From Dyadobacter sp. CY312 (GTDB lineage Bacteria; Bacteroidota; Bacteroidia; Cytophagales; Spirosomataceae), in the NCBI RefSeq assembly GCF_021390535.1, contig NZ_JAJUXG010000003.1:372001-436000 (forward strand): a stretch of DNA of 64,000 nucleotides, given 5' to 3'. The notes beneath the pieces were generated by a model, which ran no database searches, was not told the origin of the DNA, and saw only the letters and a list, made by a program, of their open reading frames with translations. This document shows positions 9,839 through 17,319 of the stretch, piece after piece (within the stretch, counting starts at the first letter, position 1; each line of letters opens with the position of its first letter). The position numbers and the translations under genes were made by a program.

Positions 9839-10183
9839 ATGACGATATACAAAGCCGTAATTCAGCTCTCCGATTCCGATACAAAAATCCAGGAATCGTT
9901 AATTACACAACTGAATAATATAAAAAATGCAATTGAACACATAGAAATGGAGGTGGTAGTGCATGGTGACGGCCTCACGCTGCTATACCTGGAAAATAAG
10001 TACAACGAGCAACTAAAAAAACTACACGAGCAGGATGTACATTTTCTGGTTTGTCAGAATACCTTGCTGGCTAAGCAAATAACAACCGAATCCCTTTTAC
10101 CATTTTGCAATGTCATTCCCTCCGCACTAGCGCATATTATTATCCGGCAAAGTGAAGGATGGAGTTACATAAAGGCAGGATAG
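9839..10183 (+). CDS. DsrE-family-like protein
   Basis: A 114-residue soluble protein whose pattern matches the DsrE/DsrF-like fold: an N-terminal strand (YKAVIQLSD), a central strand with HIEMEVVVHGDGLTLLY, then VHFLVCQNTL with a cysteine near residue 77, and a C-terminal IRQSEGWSYIKAG tail. Family members carry or relay persulfide sulfur, or are uncharacterised small partners of sulfur enzymes. Position directly after the DoxD-DoxA gene supports a shared sulfur-handling role, which is an inference. Confidence 0.75.
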   Translation: MTIYKAVIQLSDSDTKIQESLITQLNNIKNAIEHIEMEVVVHGDGLTLLYLENKYNEQLKKLHEQDVHFLVCQNTLLAKQITTESLLPFCNVIPSALAHIIIRQSEGWSYIKAG

Positions 10184-10319
10184 TTTACAATGGGCTTATC
10201 CGGTTGCTTTTAACCAACCAACGATTCACAAATTTATCTCGACAGAAAGCAATCCAAATCCAGGAAATTCCTAATTTTATCTCAGAAAATTCTTAAAAAT
10301 CTTAAACAGACAAATCCCT

Positions 10320-10706
10320 ATGGCAGCGCAAAACCCAGTTGGCTGGTTTGAAATCTATGTAACAGATATGGACCGCGCCCGGAAATTTTATGAAACCGTT
10401 TTGAAGGTTACTTTAACCGAATTGCCAGCTCCCGAAGGTATGGGGGAAGGCCAAATGTTTGCATTCCCTGGGGACATGACAGCCCCCGGCACATCGGGCG
10501 CACTCGTAAAACATGAAATGGGTGAGCCTAGCGCAACTGGTACCTTGCTTTATTTTTCCTGTGAGGATTGCGCCACAGAAATTGGTCGTGTAGAGGCTGC
10601 CGGTGGAAAAGTTATTGCTGAAAAATTCTCTATTGGTGATTTTGGCTTCTGCGGAATTACTTCTGATACGGAAGGCAACACAATTGGTTTTCACTCGATG
10701 AACTAA
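10320..10706 (+). CDS. VOC family protein (glyoxalase/bleomycin-resistance fold)
   Basis: A 128-residue single-module VOC protein. It begins with the typical NPVGWFEIYVTDMDRARKFY segment and ends with FGFCGITSDTEGNTIGFHS, where the metal-binding glutamate/histidine positions of the fold would lie. Members include glyoxalase I-like lyases and binding proteins, and the substrate cannot be told. The next VOC gene starts 14 nt downstream, so the two are probably co-transcribed. Confidence 0.88.
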   Translation: MAAQNPVGWFEIYVTDMDRARKFYETVLKVTLTELPAPEGMGEGQMFAFPGDMTAPGTSGALVKHEMGEPSATGTLLYFSCEDCATEIGRVEAAGGKVIAEKFSIGDFGFCGITSDTEGNTIGFHSMN

Positions 10707-10720
10707 CCAACCTGAAAACG

Positions 10721-11161
10721 ATGACCACCGTTAATGTTTATCTTACCTTCAATGGTAATTGCGAGGAAGCTTTCAATTTTTACAAATCTGTATTCGGAGG
10801 AGAATTTCCGTACGTTGGACGTTTTGGTGATATGCCTCCACAGGAGAACATGCCGCCATTGCCGAAAGAACATAAAAACAGGATCATGCACATGAGCCTG
10901 CCCATTAGCAAAGAAACCACGATACAGGGAAGTGATACCGGTGGCGAATGGAGTAATCAATTGGTAGTAGGCAACAATTTTTCTGTTTCCATCAACACCG
11001 ACAGCACAGCTGAGGCAGACCGACTTTTCAACGGATTATCGTCAGGCGGGAATGTCACCATGGCCATGAGCAAGACTTTTTGGGGATCTTACTTTGGCAT
11101 GTTTACCGACAAGTTTGGCATCAATTGGATGCTTAGTTGTGAGCTGGCGAATGACCACTGA
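10721..11161 (+). CDS. PhnB-like VOC family protein
   Basis: A 146-residue protein of the PhnB-like VOC subfamily. Characteristic features are LTFNGNCEEAFNFYKSVFGG near the start, a central HMSLPI strand, and the C-terminal FWGSYFGMFTDKFGINWM block. PhnB-like proteins are common in Bacteroidota and mostly uncharacterised. It forms a two-gene unit with the preceding VOC gene and ends just before a strong terminator. Confidence 0.9.
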   Translation: MTTVNVYLTFNGNCEEAFNFYKSVFGGEFPYVGRFGDMPPQENMPPLPKEHKNRIMHMSLPISKETTIQGSDTGGEWSNQLVVGNNFSVSINTDSTAEADRLFNGLSSGGNVTMAMSKTFWGSYFGMFTDKFGINWMLSCELANDH

Positions 11162-11179
11162 TAATGATGTAGTATTACA

Positions 11180-11213
11180 AAACCCAATGCTGTGCAAATG
11201 CAGCATTGGGTTT
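11180..11213. terminator. Intrinsic terminator between convergent genes
   Basis: A perfect inverted repeat AAACCCAATGCTG / CAGCATTGGGTTT with an 8-nt loop. It lies between the convergent PhnB-like and ABC-F genes and can serve both strands. Confidence 0.88.
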
Positions 11214-11223
11214 CCATTTCGTG

Positions 11224-12810
11224 TTATTCCAAAACAAGTGTTTTATCTACGCCAATCTCTTTCAGGAAATATGCATCATGTGACACCACAATGAGCGTTC
11301 CTTTGTAATCGTTGATCGCAGCAGTCAGAATCTCGACGTTCTGAATATCCAGATTGTTCGTCGGTTCATCCAGAATGATCATATCCGGTGCTTGTTGGTT
11401 GATCGTCAGGCAGCAGAGCATCAACCGCATTTTCTCTCCGCCACTAAGCGTATCGCAGGTTTTATCCCAATACTCTTTTGTAAAAAGAAATCTGTTCAGT
11501 CTGATTTTCACTTCATGTTCCTGCAAACCGGCTACATTAAATGACTGCGCCTGCTCGTAAACTTTGAGTGAATTGTTTATCAACGAATAGTCCTGATCAA
11601 TGTAAACAGCTCTGTTCTCTGCTCTGTAAATCGTGCCTGAATCCGGTTCCAGATTCCCAAGAATGAGCCTGATCAAAGTTGTTTTCCCAGAACCGTTCGC
11701 CCCTTTTAATGCAATCCGTTCTCCGCTTGTAATTTGAAAATCCAATGGCTGTTTCCAAAGCAGGTCGCCATCATAACCATAATTGATCCCTTCGCCTGTT
11801 ACCAGCACTTTACCTTCATGTAACATGGAATTGTCGAAGCCAAATCTCATTTTATCTGTATCAGGCAGGTTACTGCGCAGCTCGGTGAGCTCCTGCGATA
11901 TCGCCCCGAGTTTCTCCGCGTGAACACCTTTGAGTCGGGAGGTACTATTCTCTGCATTGTTTCGCATGGTGTTCATCATGATCGTCGGCATTCCGGCCTT
12001 TTCCTGCTTTTTCTTTCCGCGCGCATCCAGTTTTTGCTGCCGCTCTGCCGATTCCCTTTCTACCTCTTTCGCCTTTCGCAACGCTTTTTCCTTGCTTTTC
12101 ACATCCTGATTTAACGCGTTGCTTTCGATCTGTTTCTGCTCTGCATAAAAATCATAGTTCCCGCCATAAACAGTAATTCCACGTTTATTTAGTTCACAAA
12201 CCGTATCCAGCATATTGAGCAATTGCCTGTCGTGGCTTACCACCAGTAAAGTGCCATTGTAAGACCTGACAAGATCATACAACAGCGCCCTGCCCGAAAC
12301 ATCCAAATGATTACTTGGTTCGTCGAGCAGCACAATTTCAGGTTCGTGAATGGAAATTCCTGCCAGAAAAACCCTGGTCTTTTGCCCGCCGCTCAGCGTG
12401 CCCATCGGCTGCGTGAGGTCAAAACCTGCGAGCTGCCAGTGCGCCAATGCCTGTGCACAACGCTCCTCTATGGTCCAGTCGTCGTTCAGCGCTGCAAGGT
12501 TTGCTTCCGTTACATGGCCATCCAGAATTTGATGCAAAGCAGTGATCTTTTCTTCGACCTGCAAAGCTCCGGCAATGGTTAGTGCATTGTATTGCCCGAA
12601 ATGTTGCGGGACATAATATGGCGCTGTATCAGCAGAAACAAGACCTTTTGATGGAGCCAGCAAACCCGCAACAATTCTCAGCAAGGTTGATTTCCCCGCC
12701 CCATTGTTACCGATCAGCGCAATTTTTTGATTGTGTATGGACAGATTGATGTTGTCGAACAACAGATCCTTATTGGGATGTATGTACGTAAGATTTTGAA
12801 GAATTAACAT
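11224..12810 (-). CDS. ABC-F family ATPase
   Basis: A 528-residue soluble protein with two ABC domains and no membrane segments, the ABC-F layout. The first domain has GNNGAGKST, LSGGQKTR and LLDEPSNHLD; the second has GANGSGKTT, LSGGEKMR and ILDEPTNNLD. A charged coiled linker rich in K and E (about residues 230-290) joins them. ABC-F proteins act on the ribosome, either in translation control or antibiotic protection; which applies here cannot be read from sequence. The ATG at 12810 (MLILQNLTY) is chosen over one at 12840, which adds ten unlike residues and would overlap the leader hairpin. Confidence 0.92.
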   Translation of the reverse strand: MLILQNLTYIHPNKDLLFDNINLSIHNQKIALIGNNGAGKSTLLRIVAGLLAPSKGLVSADTAPYYVPQHFGQYNALTIAGALQVEEKITALHQILDGHVTEANLAALNDDWTIEERCAQALAHWQLAGFDLTQPMGTLSGGQKTRVFLAGISIHEPEIVLLDEPSNHLDVSGRALLYDLVRSYNGTLLVVSHDRQLLNMLDTVCELNKRGITVYGGNYDFYAEQKQIESNALNQDVKSKEKALRKAKEVERESAERQQKLDARGKKKQEKAGMPTIMMNTMRNNAENSTSRLKGVHAEKLGAISQELTELRSNLPDTDKMRFGFDNSMLHEGKVLVTGEGINYGYDGDLLWKQPLDFQITSGERIALKGANGSGKTTLIRLILGNLEPDSGTIYRAENRAVYIDQDYSLINNSLKVYEQAQSFNVAGLQEHEVKIRLNRFLFTKEYWDKTCDTLSGGEKMRLMLCCLTINQQAPDMIILDEPTNNLDIQNVEILTAAINDYKGTLIVVSHDAYFLKEIGVDKTLVLE

Positions 12811-12840
12811 AATTCCTTTCTTAAAAAAGTGAATAATCAT

Positions 12841-12932
12841 AGCCCGCCGTCTCGCGGCCCCGGCTACTTGTCCTCTTTGAAAGAAATTATATCTTACACG
12901 ATGTGGGTGATTGGTTTAAGGGTGCAAAGGTA
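12841..12932 (-). promoter_or_regulatory. ABC-F leader: promoter box and GC-rich hairpin
   Basis: On the minus strand a TACCTTTG box (plus coordinates 12925-12932) fits the Bacteroidota TAnnTTTG promoter element and would give a leader of about 105 nt. Within it lies a GC-rich hairpin at 12841-12865: AGCC/GGCT and GCCG/CGGC helices around a 5-nt loop. It stands out in AT-rich surroundings and sits 31 nt before the start codon. An attenuation or translation-control role is inferred. Confidence 0.5.
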
Positions 12933-13143
12933 TTGGTTTTTGGGTTGGGATGAAAGGAAATCACTGAATTTAGGATCCTTACTCTAATCTGTAAAAACGT
13001 TTACACTCTTTCAAAACATTCATCCAAATTTGGTAGCAATACTGCCATCAATTCACAAAAGATTACTATTCATAAATTCGTAAAACGTTTCCTGGCTGAA
13101 CGTTAAAGGAAAATTTCGGACTCATGGAACCCTATAACATGTC

Positions 13144-13522
13144 ATGTCAATTGTTGATGATCTCAACAAATTCAAAGGATATGGATTACCCGGTTTCGAA
13201 TCGGGAATGGATTTCTTGAAACAGTTCGACGAATAGGCTTTAAAAAACGGTTATGAGGATATTTTTGGGCGTAGTCAGGGAGCGAAAGATCAAAATTTGC
13301 AGGGAGTAGTAAAAGGTGTTTCCGAAGAGTCTGTGTCGATACTTATGGGGCAGATTAACGCAATACGCATATCAGGCCGCAATGGCAGACAGCACTCGAA
13401 TCCCAGTGCCCTACCTGTCTACCATTGCGCAAGACACCGCGTATAACAAATTATTGATAGATATCGTGGATAGATTGGAACGCATAGATTCAACATCAAA
13501 CGGAGGATTTAGGCTACCGTAA
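13144..13522 (+). pseudogene. Decayed phage-like gene remnant (tape-measure C-terminal end)
   Basis: Two overlapping frames read as one damaged protein. From the ATG at 13144 the frame reads FKGYGLPGFESGMDFLKQF, meets TAG at 13234, then continues in the same frame through GVSEESVSILMGQINAIRIS. Around 13375-13385 the sense shifts to the +1 frame and continues MADSTRIPVPYLSTIAQDTA, ending at 13522. The second half recalls the C-terminal end of Bacteroidota prophage tape-measure proteins (an ..EExxxxLxxxxNAIR.. segment followed by LxxIAxNTAYNxxL); this is from memory. One nonsense and one frameshift lesion are needed, so it is a relic. Confidence 0.5.
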
Positions 13523-13719
13523 AAACTGGCTCCAACGCATGGCTTTTACTGTTAGAAATTATCCACTGTATGCCGCCTTTTCGAGAGTTCCTAATCAACT
13601 CAGTCGGTAGTTTTTCGATTCTGAGTCAATGTAAGATGGAGAATTCCTAATAAATTTAACAGCAGTATTGAAAGTTCTTCCAAAATATCCTATCATAGCA
13701 AGATACTAGCACAATTTTA
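13523..13719. other. Intergenic region upstream of the kinase gene
   Basis: A 197-nt AT-rich stretch between the phage remnant and the histidine kinase gene. It must contain the kinase promoter, but no clear TAnnTTTG box was found. The preceding 12933-13143 stretch likewise shows no gene. Confidence 0.4.
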
Positions 13720-14508
13720 ATGGGAAAAAGCAAATACATAAAAAAAAAGCAGCCTAACTCAGTAGTTTTTCAAAGGCAATTAGACAAAATGGGTGAAAAA
13801 ATCGTCCATTTAAAAAACCTAAATAATTTGGTTAATGACTCATATCAGACACACATTGAGCATCTTGCTAATTTCGCTAGGCATGATATGAAAAATAGTG
13901 TTCAGAGTATGGACAGCATTTTGAACACTCTCTCATTAGATGAGCTTAAAAATGAAGATTGGGAGAGCTTAAAGGCCTGCTTAGAGAATATAAGGAAAAC
14001 AATTGACGATTTTTCTAAATTAGCACCTATTGACTCAAAAAACAGATTTTTGCTTCCTGAACTCATGGTTGGTGTCGAGCTCCTTTGTCGATCACTACTC
14101 GACCAGAACAGGATAACATACAAATTTAATTTCCCAAGAAAATCTGAGACTCCTATCAAACAATCGTTTCACGCTCTGCTCCAGCTAATGCACAACCTAG
14201 TTCTAAATGCGGTTAAAGCCTTGTCGAGCTCCGAATCTAAGCTACTTTCTATTTCAGCAACAATTGACGCCTCAATATGTGAAATAGAAGTGTTAGATAG
14301 CGGAATACCGATTGAGTCACAAGATTTAGAGAAAATATTTGAATATGGCTACTCTACAACTGGCGGTTCGGGTATTGGATTATTTCATGCTCAATATATC
14401 TGTGAAGCAATAAAAGGATCAATCGTACTGTCAATTCCAGAGAATTCCTTGTTTACCAAAAAATTTACTATTAAGTTCCCCATCGAATTACCTTTGGACC
14501 TTGAATAA
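13720..14508 (+). CDS. Soluble sensor histidine kinase (island)
   Basis: A 262-residue kinase without membrane segments and with no recognisable sensor domain beyond a basic, coiled N-terminal 45 residues. The H box is FARHDMKNSVQSM with H55 as the likely phosphorylated histidine. The ATPase part has the N box MHNLVLNAVKAL (N159/N163), a shortened G1 box LDSGIPI (D193, G195) and the G2 box GGSGIGL (215-221). Its TAA overlaps the start of the next gene (TAATG), so the receiver-nuclease fusion is translated right after it and is the obvious phosphotransfer partner. Base composition is more AT-rich than the flanking core genes. Confidence 0.85.
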   Translation: MGKSKYIKKKQPNSVVFQRQLDKMGEKIVHLKNLNNLVNDSYQTHIEHLANFARHDMKNSVQSMDSILNTLSLDELKNEDWESLKACLENIRKTIDDFSKLAPIDSKNRFLLPELMVGVELLCRSLLDQNRITYKFNFPRKSETPIKQSFHALLQLMHNLVLNAVKALSSSESKLLSISATIDASICEIEVLDSGIPIESQDLEKIFEYGYSTTGGSGIGLFHAQYICEAIKGSIVLSIPENSLFTKKFTIKFPIELPLDLE

Positions 14509-15416
14509 TGGAAAGAAACGTTCTGATTATAGATGATGAAAAAAACCAAGCGGAAGGGTTGACCCGTCTATTAACAAAGAAAAACCCATCCACTCACTTT
14601 TTTCATGCTTTTGAAGAAAAGGACATTCTACATAAGATAGAAACAACATTTTTCAATTTGGCGATAGTTGATCTGCGAATGGATGGTTTTGATTACGATG
14701 GGGTAGATCTGATCGGCAAAATTATAACCGAAAACCCATTTGCACGAATAATCGTGGTATCGGCATTCACAAGTGAATTTACCCACAAGCTTAATCCGTT
14801 TATCGGAACAGGTAAAATTTTGGCCGTGAGTGACAAGAAATCAATAGATCCTTGGTCAGATGAACTCACGGACCTAATGAATACCTATTTCGAGAAAATC
14901 GAACAGAATCCTTCAGAAATATCCAATTCCCTGCTTAGTTTTTACTCAAAAGCTAAGAATGAAAGCGATACCTATTTAAAAGGTAAAGCGTTTGAGCATT
15001 TTGTCACCTTTCTATTAGGTATAATGGGCTTTCGCGAGATTACGCATCGAGTTATTGACCGATCTAGAAATGAAGTTGATTTACTGGTAAGAAATGACAT
15101 TAGCGACACTTTTTTAGGTAAATTTGGCAAATACATTTTAGTGGAATGTAAAAATTATCCAGCTGATGGTGTCGGGAAAAATGCATTTATAGAGTTTTTA
15201 TCTAAACTGAAAAACACTAATGGATTAGCGGAGCTAGGTATCTTATTCACCACTGGTTATATTGCACAAACCACCTACATAGAAGCTGTACGTACTTCGA
15301 CCGAACATCATAAAATTATCTTCATTTCAAATCCTGAAATTGAAAAACTAATCAACTCAAGTGATATACGTGCTGAATTCAAAAAAATAATAGATAGCCA
15401 GGTAAAAGACAATTAA
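14508..15416 (+). CDS. Receiver domain fused to a PD-(D/E)XK (Mrr-like) nuclease domain
   Basis: A 302-residue protein. Residues 4-125 form a response-regulator receiver: acidic pair D9-D10, phosphoacceptor D55 in VDLRMDG, S85 in VVSAF, and K110 in SDKKS. Residues about 150-285 look like a restriction-endonuclease (Mrr_cat-like) fold: E163 in KGKAFEHF, D191 in NEVDLLV, then E213 and K215 in LVECKNY, giving the E...D...ExK catalytic set. A linker helix joins them. The expected role is DNA cleavage controlled by phosphorylation from the upstream kinase. No methyltransferase is near. The domain reading is strong; the biological role is inferred. Confidence 0.82.
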   Translation: MERNVLIIDDEKNQAEGLTRLLTKKNPSTHFFHAFEEKDILHKIETTFFNLAIVDLRMDGFDYDGVDLIGKIITENPFARIIVVSAFTSEFTHKLNPFIGTGKILAVSDKKSIDPWSDELTDLMNTYFEKIEQNPSEISNSLLSFYSKAKNESDTYLKGKAFEHFVTFLLGIMGFREITHRVIDRSRNEVDLLVRNDISDTFLGKFGKYILVECKNYPADGVGKNAFIEFLSKLKNTNGLAELGILFTTGYIAQTTYIEAVRTSTEHHKIIFISNPEIEKLINSSDIRAEFKKIIDSQVKDN

Positions 15417-15677
15417 GTCCAGAAGAGATAGGCAATTGTTCGTATACCTGCCTGATATTGAAAAATATCATAGAAACCTTACCCTGGGAGATCTGGTAAT
15501 GAATGCGCCTAAAATTAGAGGCACTTACAGTAAATCTACATCCACGATTGCACCCTAGACAGATTAGGGACTGTAACTAGTTGATACACTGGCAGTATAC
15601 CCAAGGAAAAAGTTACAACGCCCTTAGTAACTCCAAGAATACTAAAATTAGCTACTTTCGGGGAAAATACCATCGAG
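15417..15677. other. Intergenic region with a possible gene relic
   Basis: A 261-nt gap inside the island. A frame from 15421 to the TAG at 15558 has no start codon but reads RRDRQLFVYLPDIEKYHRNL, which looks protein-like and may be the remains of a small element-borne protein. The call is weak. The rest shows nothing. Confidence 0.25.
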
Positions 15678-16346
15678 ATGATTTACGCAGTAGGAATAAT
15701 GATTTTCCTAATAATTCTTGGATTCACTAGGCTCAGATTGAAATATACTGATATAGATAATGATTACAAATTTATCCAGGACTACTTGAATCGATTTATA
15801 GCTTTCACAAATCAGTACGGTAAAAGCGGGGCTGCCGGGATAATTTATCAAGACTATGACTGGTTATTAAGAAGATCAACAAAGGCTCAACGAATGATAG
15901 GAAGATTCGGAATCTATATTTATAAACACAGATTCAATGGATTCAGTAGCGATTCTTACGAGCTCATTGTAAATATCCTACCTCAATTCCCTGATTCAAG
16001 TGTTGAAAGTCAGCTTATAATTGTCACGCATCAATCTCTGACACTATATTTAGGAGACATTGAAGATAGATCCAAAGAGCTAGCAAAAGAGTTAAAAAAC
16101 CCATTTATATGCTTCAGAGAGGGTGTTAACACCATTTTTCAGGTACCGCTTTGGGTTCTAAAATGGTTCGGCCTTTTGTCAGAGAATAGGGTTAGAAACG
16201 CAAGCCAAAATTGGCTTTTTAAACTCTCAGTCGCTGTCAGTGCCATTATTGGGTTCATCAGTGCTCTTGTAACTATTGCAGACGGGTGGGAAAAATTATT
16301 ACCTTTTCTCTTGAAGATTGCATCGTTCCTTACAGTTCTTGGCTAA
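15678..16346 (+). CDS. Hypothetical membrane protein (island)
   Basis: A 222-residue protein that I do not recognise. It has an N-terminal membrane helix (about residues 2-17), a soluble middle with aromatic-rich stretches (YQDYDWLLRRSTKAQ), an amphipathic segment near 150-165, and one or two C-terminal hydrophobic helices (about 176-222). The soluble part is probably cytoplasmic or periplasmic between two anchors. It lies downstream of the kinase/nuclease pair on the same strand but 261 nt away, so co-transcription is uncertain. The AT-rich composition matches the island. Confidence 0.65.
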   Translation: MIYAVGIMIFLIILGFTRLRLKYTDIDNDYKFIQDYLNRFIAFTNQYGKSGAAGIIYQDYDWLLRRSTKAQRMIGRFGIYIYKHRFNGFSSDSYELIVNILPQFPDSSVESQLIIVTHQSLTLYLGDIEDRSKELAKELKNPFICFREGVNTIFQVPLWVLKWFGLLSENRVRNASQNWLFKLSVAVSAIIGFISALVTIADGWEKLLPFLLKIASFLTVLG

Positions 16347-16391
16347 AAATGAGTCAGCTGACTAAAGACTGTCGAGGGAATTTCTAGCGTG

Positions 16392-16718
16392 TCAATTTTT
16401 AAGCTCGGACCACACAACTACGGCAGCACCAAAAACTGCGCCAATTAACGCCCCAATATCACCCGCAACTGTCGCACTGAGTGCACAAGCCCCCATTGAT
16501 GACGTGATAATTGAAGGCCTCAAGATATGAGATAAAGGTAAACGCCTGGTTTTGAGGATGTCATAGTAGTGTTGACTAGTTGGCCCTTGCAAATAATAAG
16601 ATATACAGATCGAAAAATCCGTCTTTTGCACATCTCTGAACCCGAATAAAACTATGTACCCTGACTTTAAAATTAAATTTGGCAATGTTATTTTATCTAC
16701 GAAGTCATCTCCGTACAA
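16392..16718 (-). CDS. Hypothetical small protein with C-terminal hydrophobic helix (island)
   Basis: A 108-residue frame on the minus strand, converging on the 222-residue gene. It is unrecognised. The C-terminal 35 residues are hydrophobic and glycine/alanine-rich (GDIGALIGAVFGAAVVVW), consistent with one or two membrane helices; the N-terminal part is soluble with LILKSGYIVLFGFRD. It could be a real small membrane protein or a chance frame. The clear stop, the ATG start and the absence of a competing frame favour it modestly. Confidence 0.45.
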   Translation of the reverse strand: MYGDDFVDKITLPNLILKSGYIVLFGFRDVQKTDFSICISYYLQGPTSQHYYDILKTRRLPLSHILRPSIITSSMGACALSATVAGDIGALIGAVFGAAVVVWSELKN

Positions 16719-16738
16719 AGGAATTTAGAAGTTTAGCA

Positions 16739-16771
16739 TAAAAAAGCCCCGAACATTGAGTGCTCAGGGCT
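16739..16771 (-). terminator. Terminator downstream of tRNA-Ala
   Basis: On the minus strand a hairpin with arms AGCCC (plus 16767-16771) and GGGCT (plus 16745-16749) is followed by a T-run. It lies about 60 nt after the tRNA-Ala 3' end and fits its transcript. Confidence 0.75.
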
Positions 16772-16829
16772 TAACTGTGTGTAAAAAACTGTGCAAGTTC
16801 TACAACCTACTGATTTACAGTACACTTTG

Positions 16830-16903
16830 TGGAGAATATGGGATTCGAACCCATGACCTCTTGCATGCCATGCAAGCACTCTAGCCAACTGAGCTAATCC
16901 CCC
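16830..16903 (-). tRNA. tRNA-Ala (GGC)
   Basis: A 74-nt cloverleaf. The acceptor stem pairs GGGGGAT with ATTCTCC (two G-U pairs). The D arm contains AGCTCAGTTGGCTAGAGT, the anticodon stem CTTGC/GCAAG closes the loop ATGGCAT with anticodon GGC, and the T loop is TTCGAAT. The discriminator is A and CCA is not encoded. Its 3' end faces the 12.9-16.8 kb accessory island, the usual geometry for integration at a tRNA, although no repeated tRNA end was found at the far side. Confidence 0.96.
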
Positions 16904-17010
16904 GCGTTTCGGATTGGAGTGCAAAGATTAAACGGAGAAACTTTATAAACAAGCTTCTCAGATAAATATTACGGTATTAATTTCAATTGATACGATGCCG
17001 CCTTTCTACC

Positions 17011-17040
17011 AAAAAAATAGAGCGGACTTTTGGCCCGCTC
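17011..17040 (-). terminator. Terminator of the 59-residue membrane protein gene
   Basis: On the minus strand GAGCGGG pairs with TCCGCTC and is followed by TATTTTTTT (plus 17011-17040). It lies 26 nt after the stop of the small gene. Confidence 0.85.
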
Positions 17041-17066
17041 CTTCTATATCTGTTTAAGGAATTGCA

Positions 17067-17246
17067 TCAACTTCGGTTACCACCGCCAAATGCACGGGAC
17101 AATGCCCAGATCACTACGGCAATAACGCCTACGACAAGGATAACTCCTGTCCACATACCTCCTTTGAAAATACCGCCAACAATTTCACAGCTGGTTAGCC
17201 CAATGGCTGCAAAAAAAATAAACATATAGGTGAGGAACGCTTTCAT
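17067..17246 (-). CDS. Small membrane lipoprotein-like protein (59 aa)
   Basis: A short frame read directly from the sequence: ATG at 17246, TGA at 17067-17069. The N-terminus is a signal-like hydrophobic helix ending in IGLTSC, a lipobox-like site with the cysteine at residue 20. A second helix follows (WTGVILVVGVIAVVIWALS) with a glycine-rich tail. I recall small proteins of this pattern in many Bacteroidota genomes, with unknown function. Its own terminator follows. The pattern is too regular to be chance. Confidence 0.7.
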   Translation of the reverse strand: MKAFLTYMFIFFAAIGLTSCEIVGGIFKGGMWTGVILVVGVIAVVIWALSRAFGGGNRS

Positions 17247-17319
17247 ATATAAGATCGATTTAAGTTGGTAAATAAATCTACGTATAAAATAATCGTTCCA
17301 ATATGTTCATTAAGGGCAA

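Noticed and set aside
15421..15558. Start-less frame reading RRDRQLFVYLPDIEK
   Set aside because: Protein-like but without a start codon and too short to assign; kept only as a note on the gap.
16987..17229. 80-codon plus-strand frame near tRNA-Ala
   Set aside because: It is the shadow of the 59-residue membrane protein gene on the minus strand, which has a signal-like start and a terminator.
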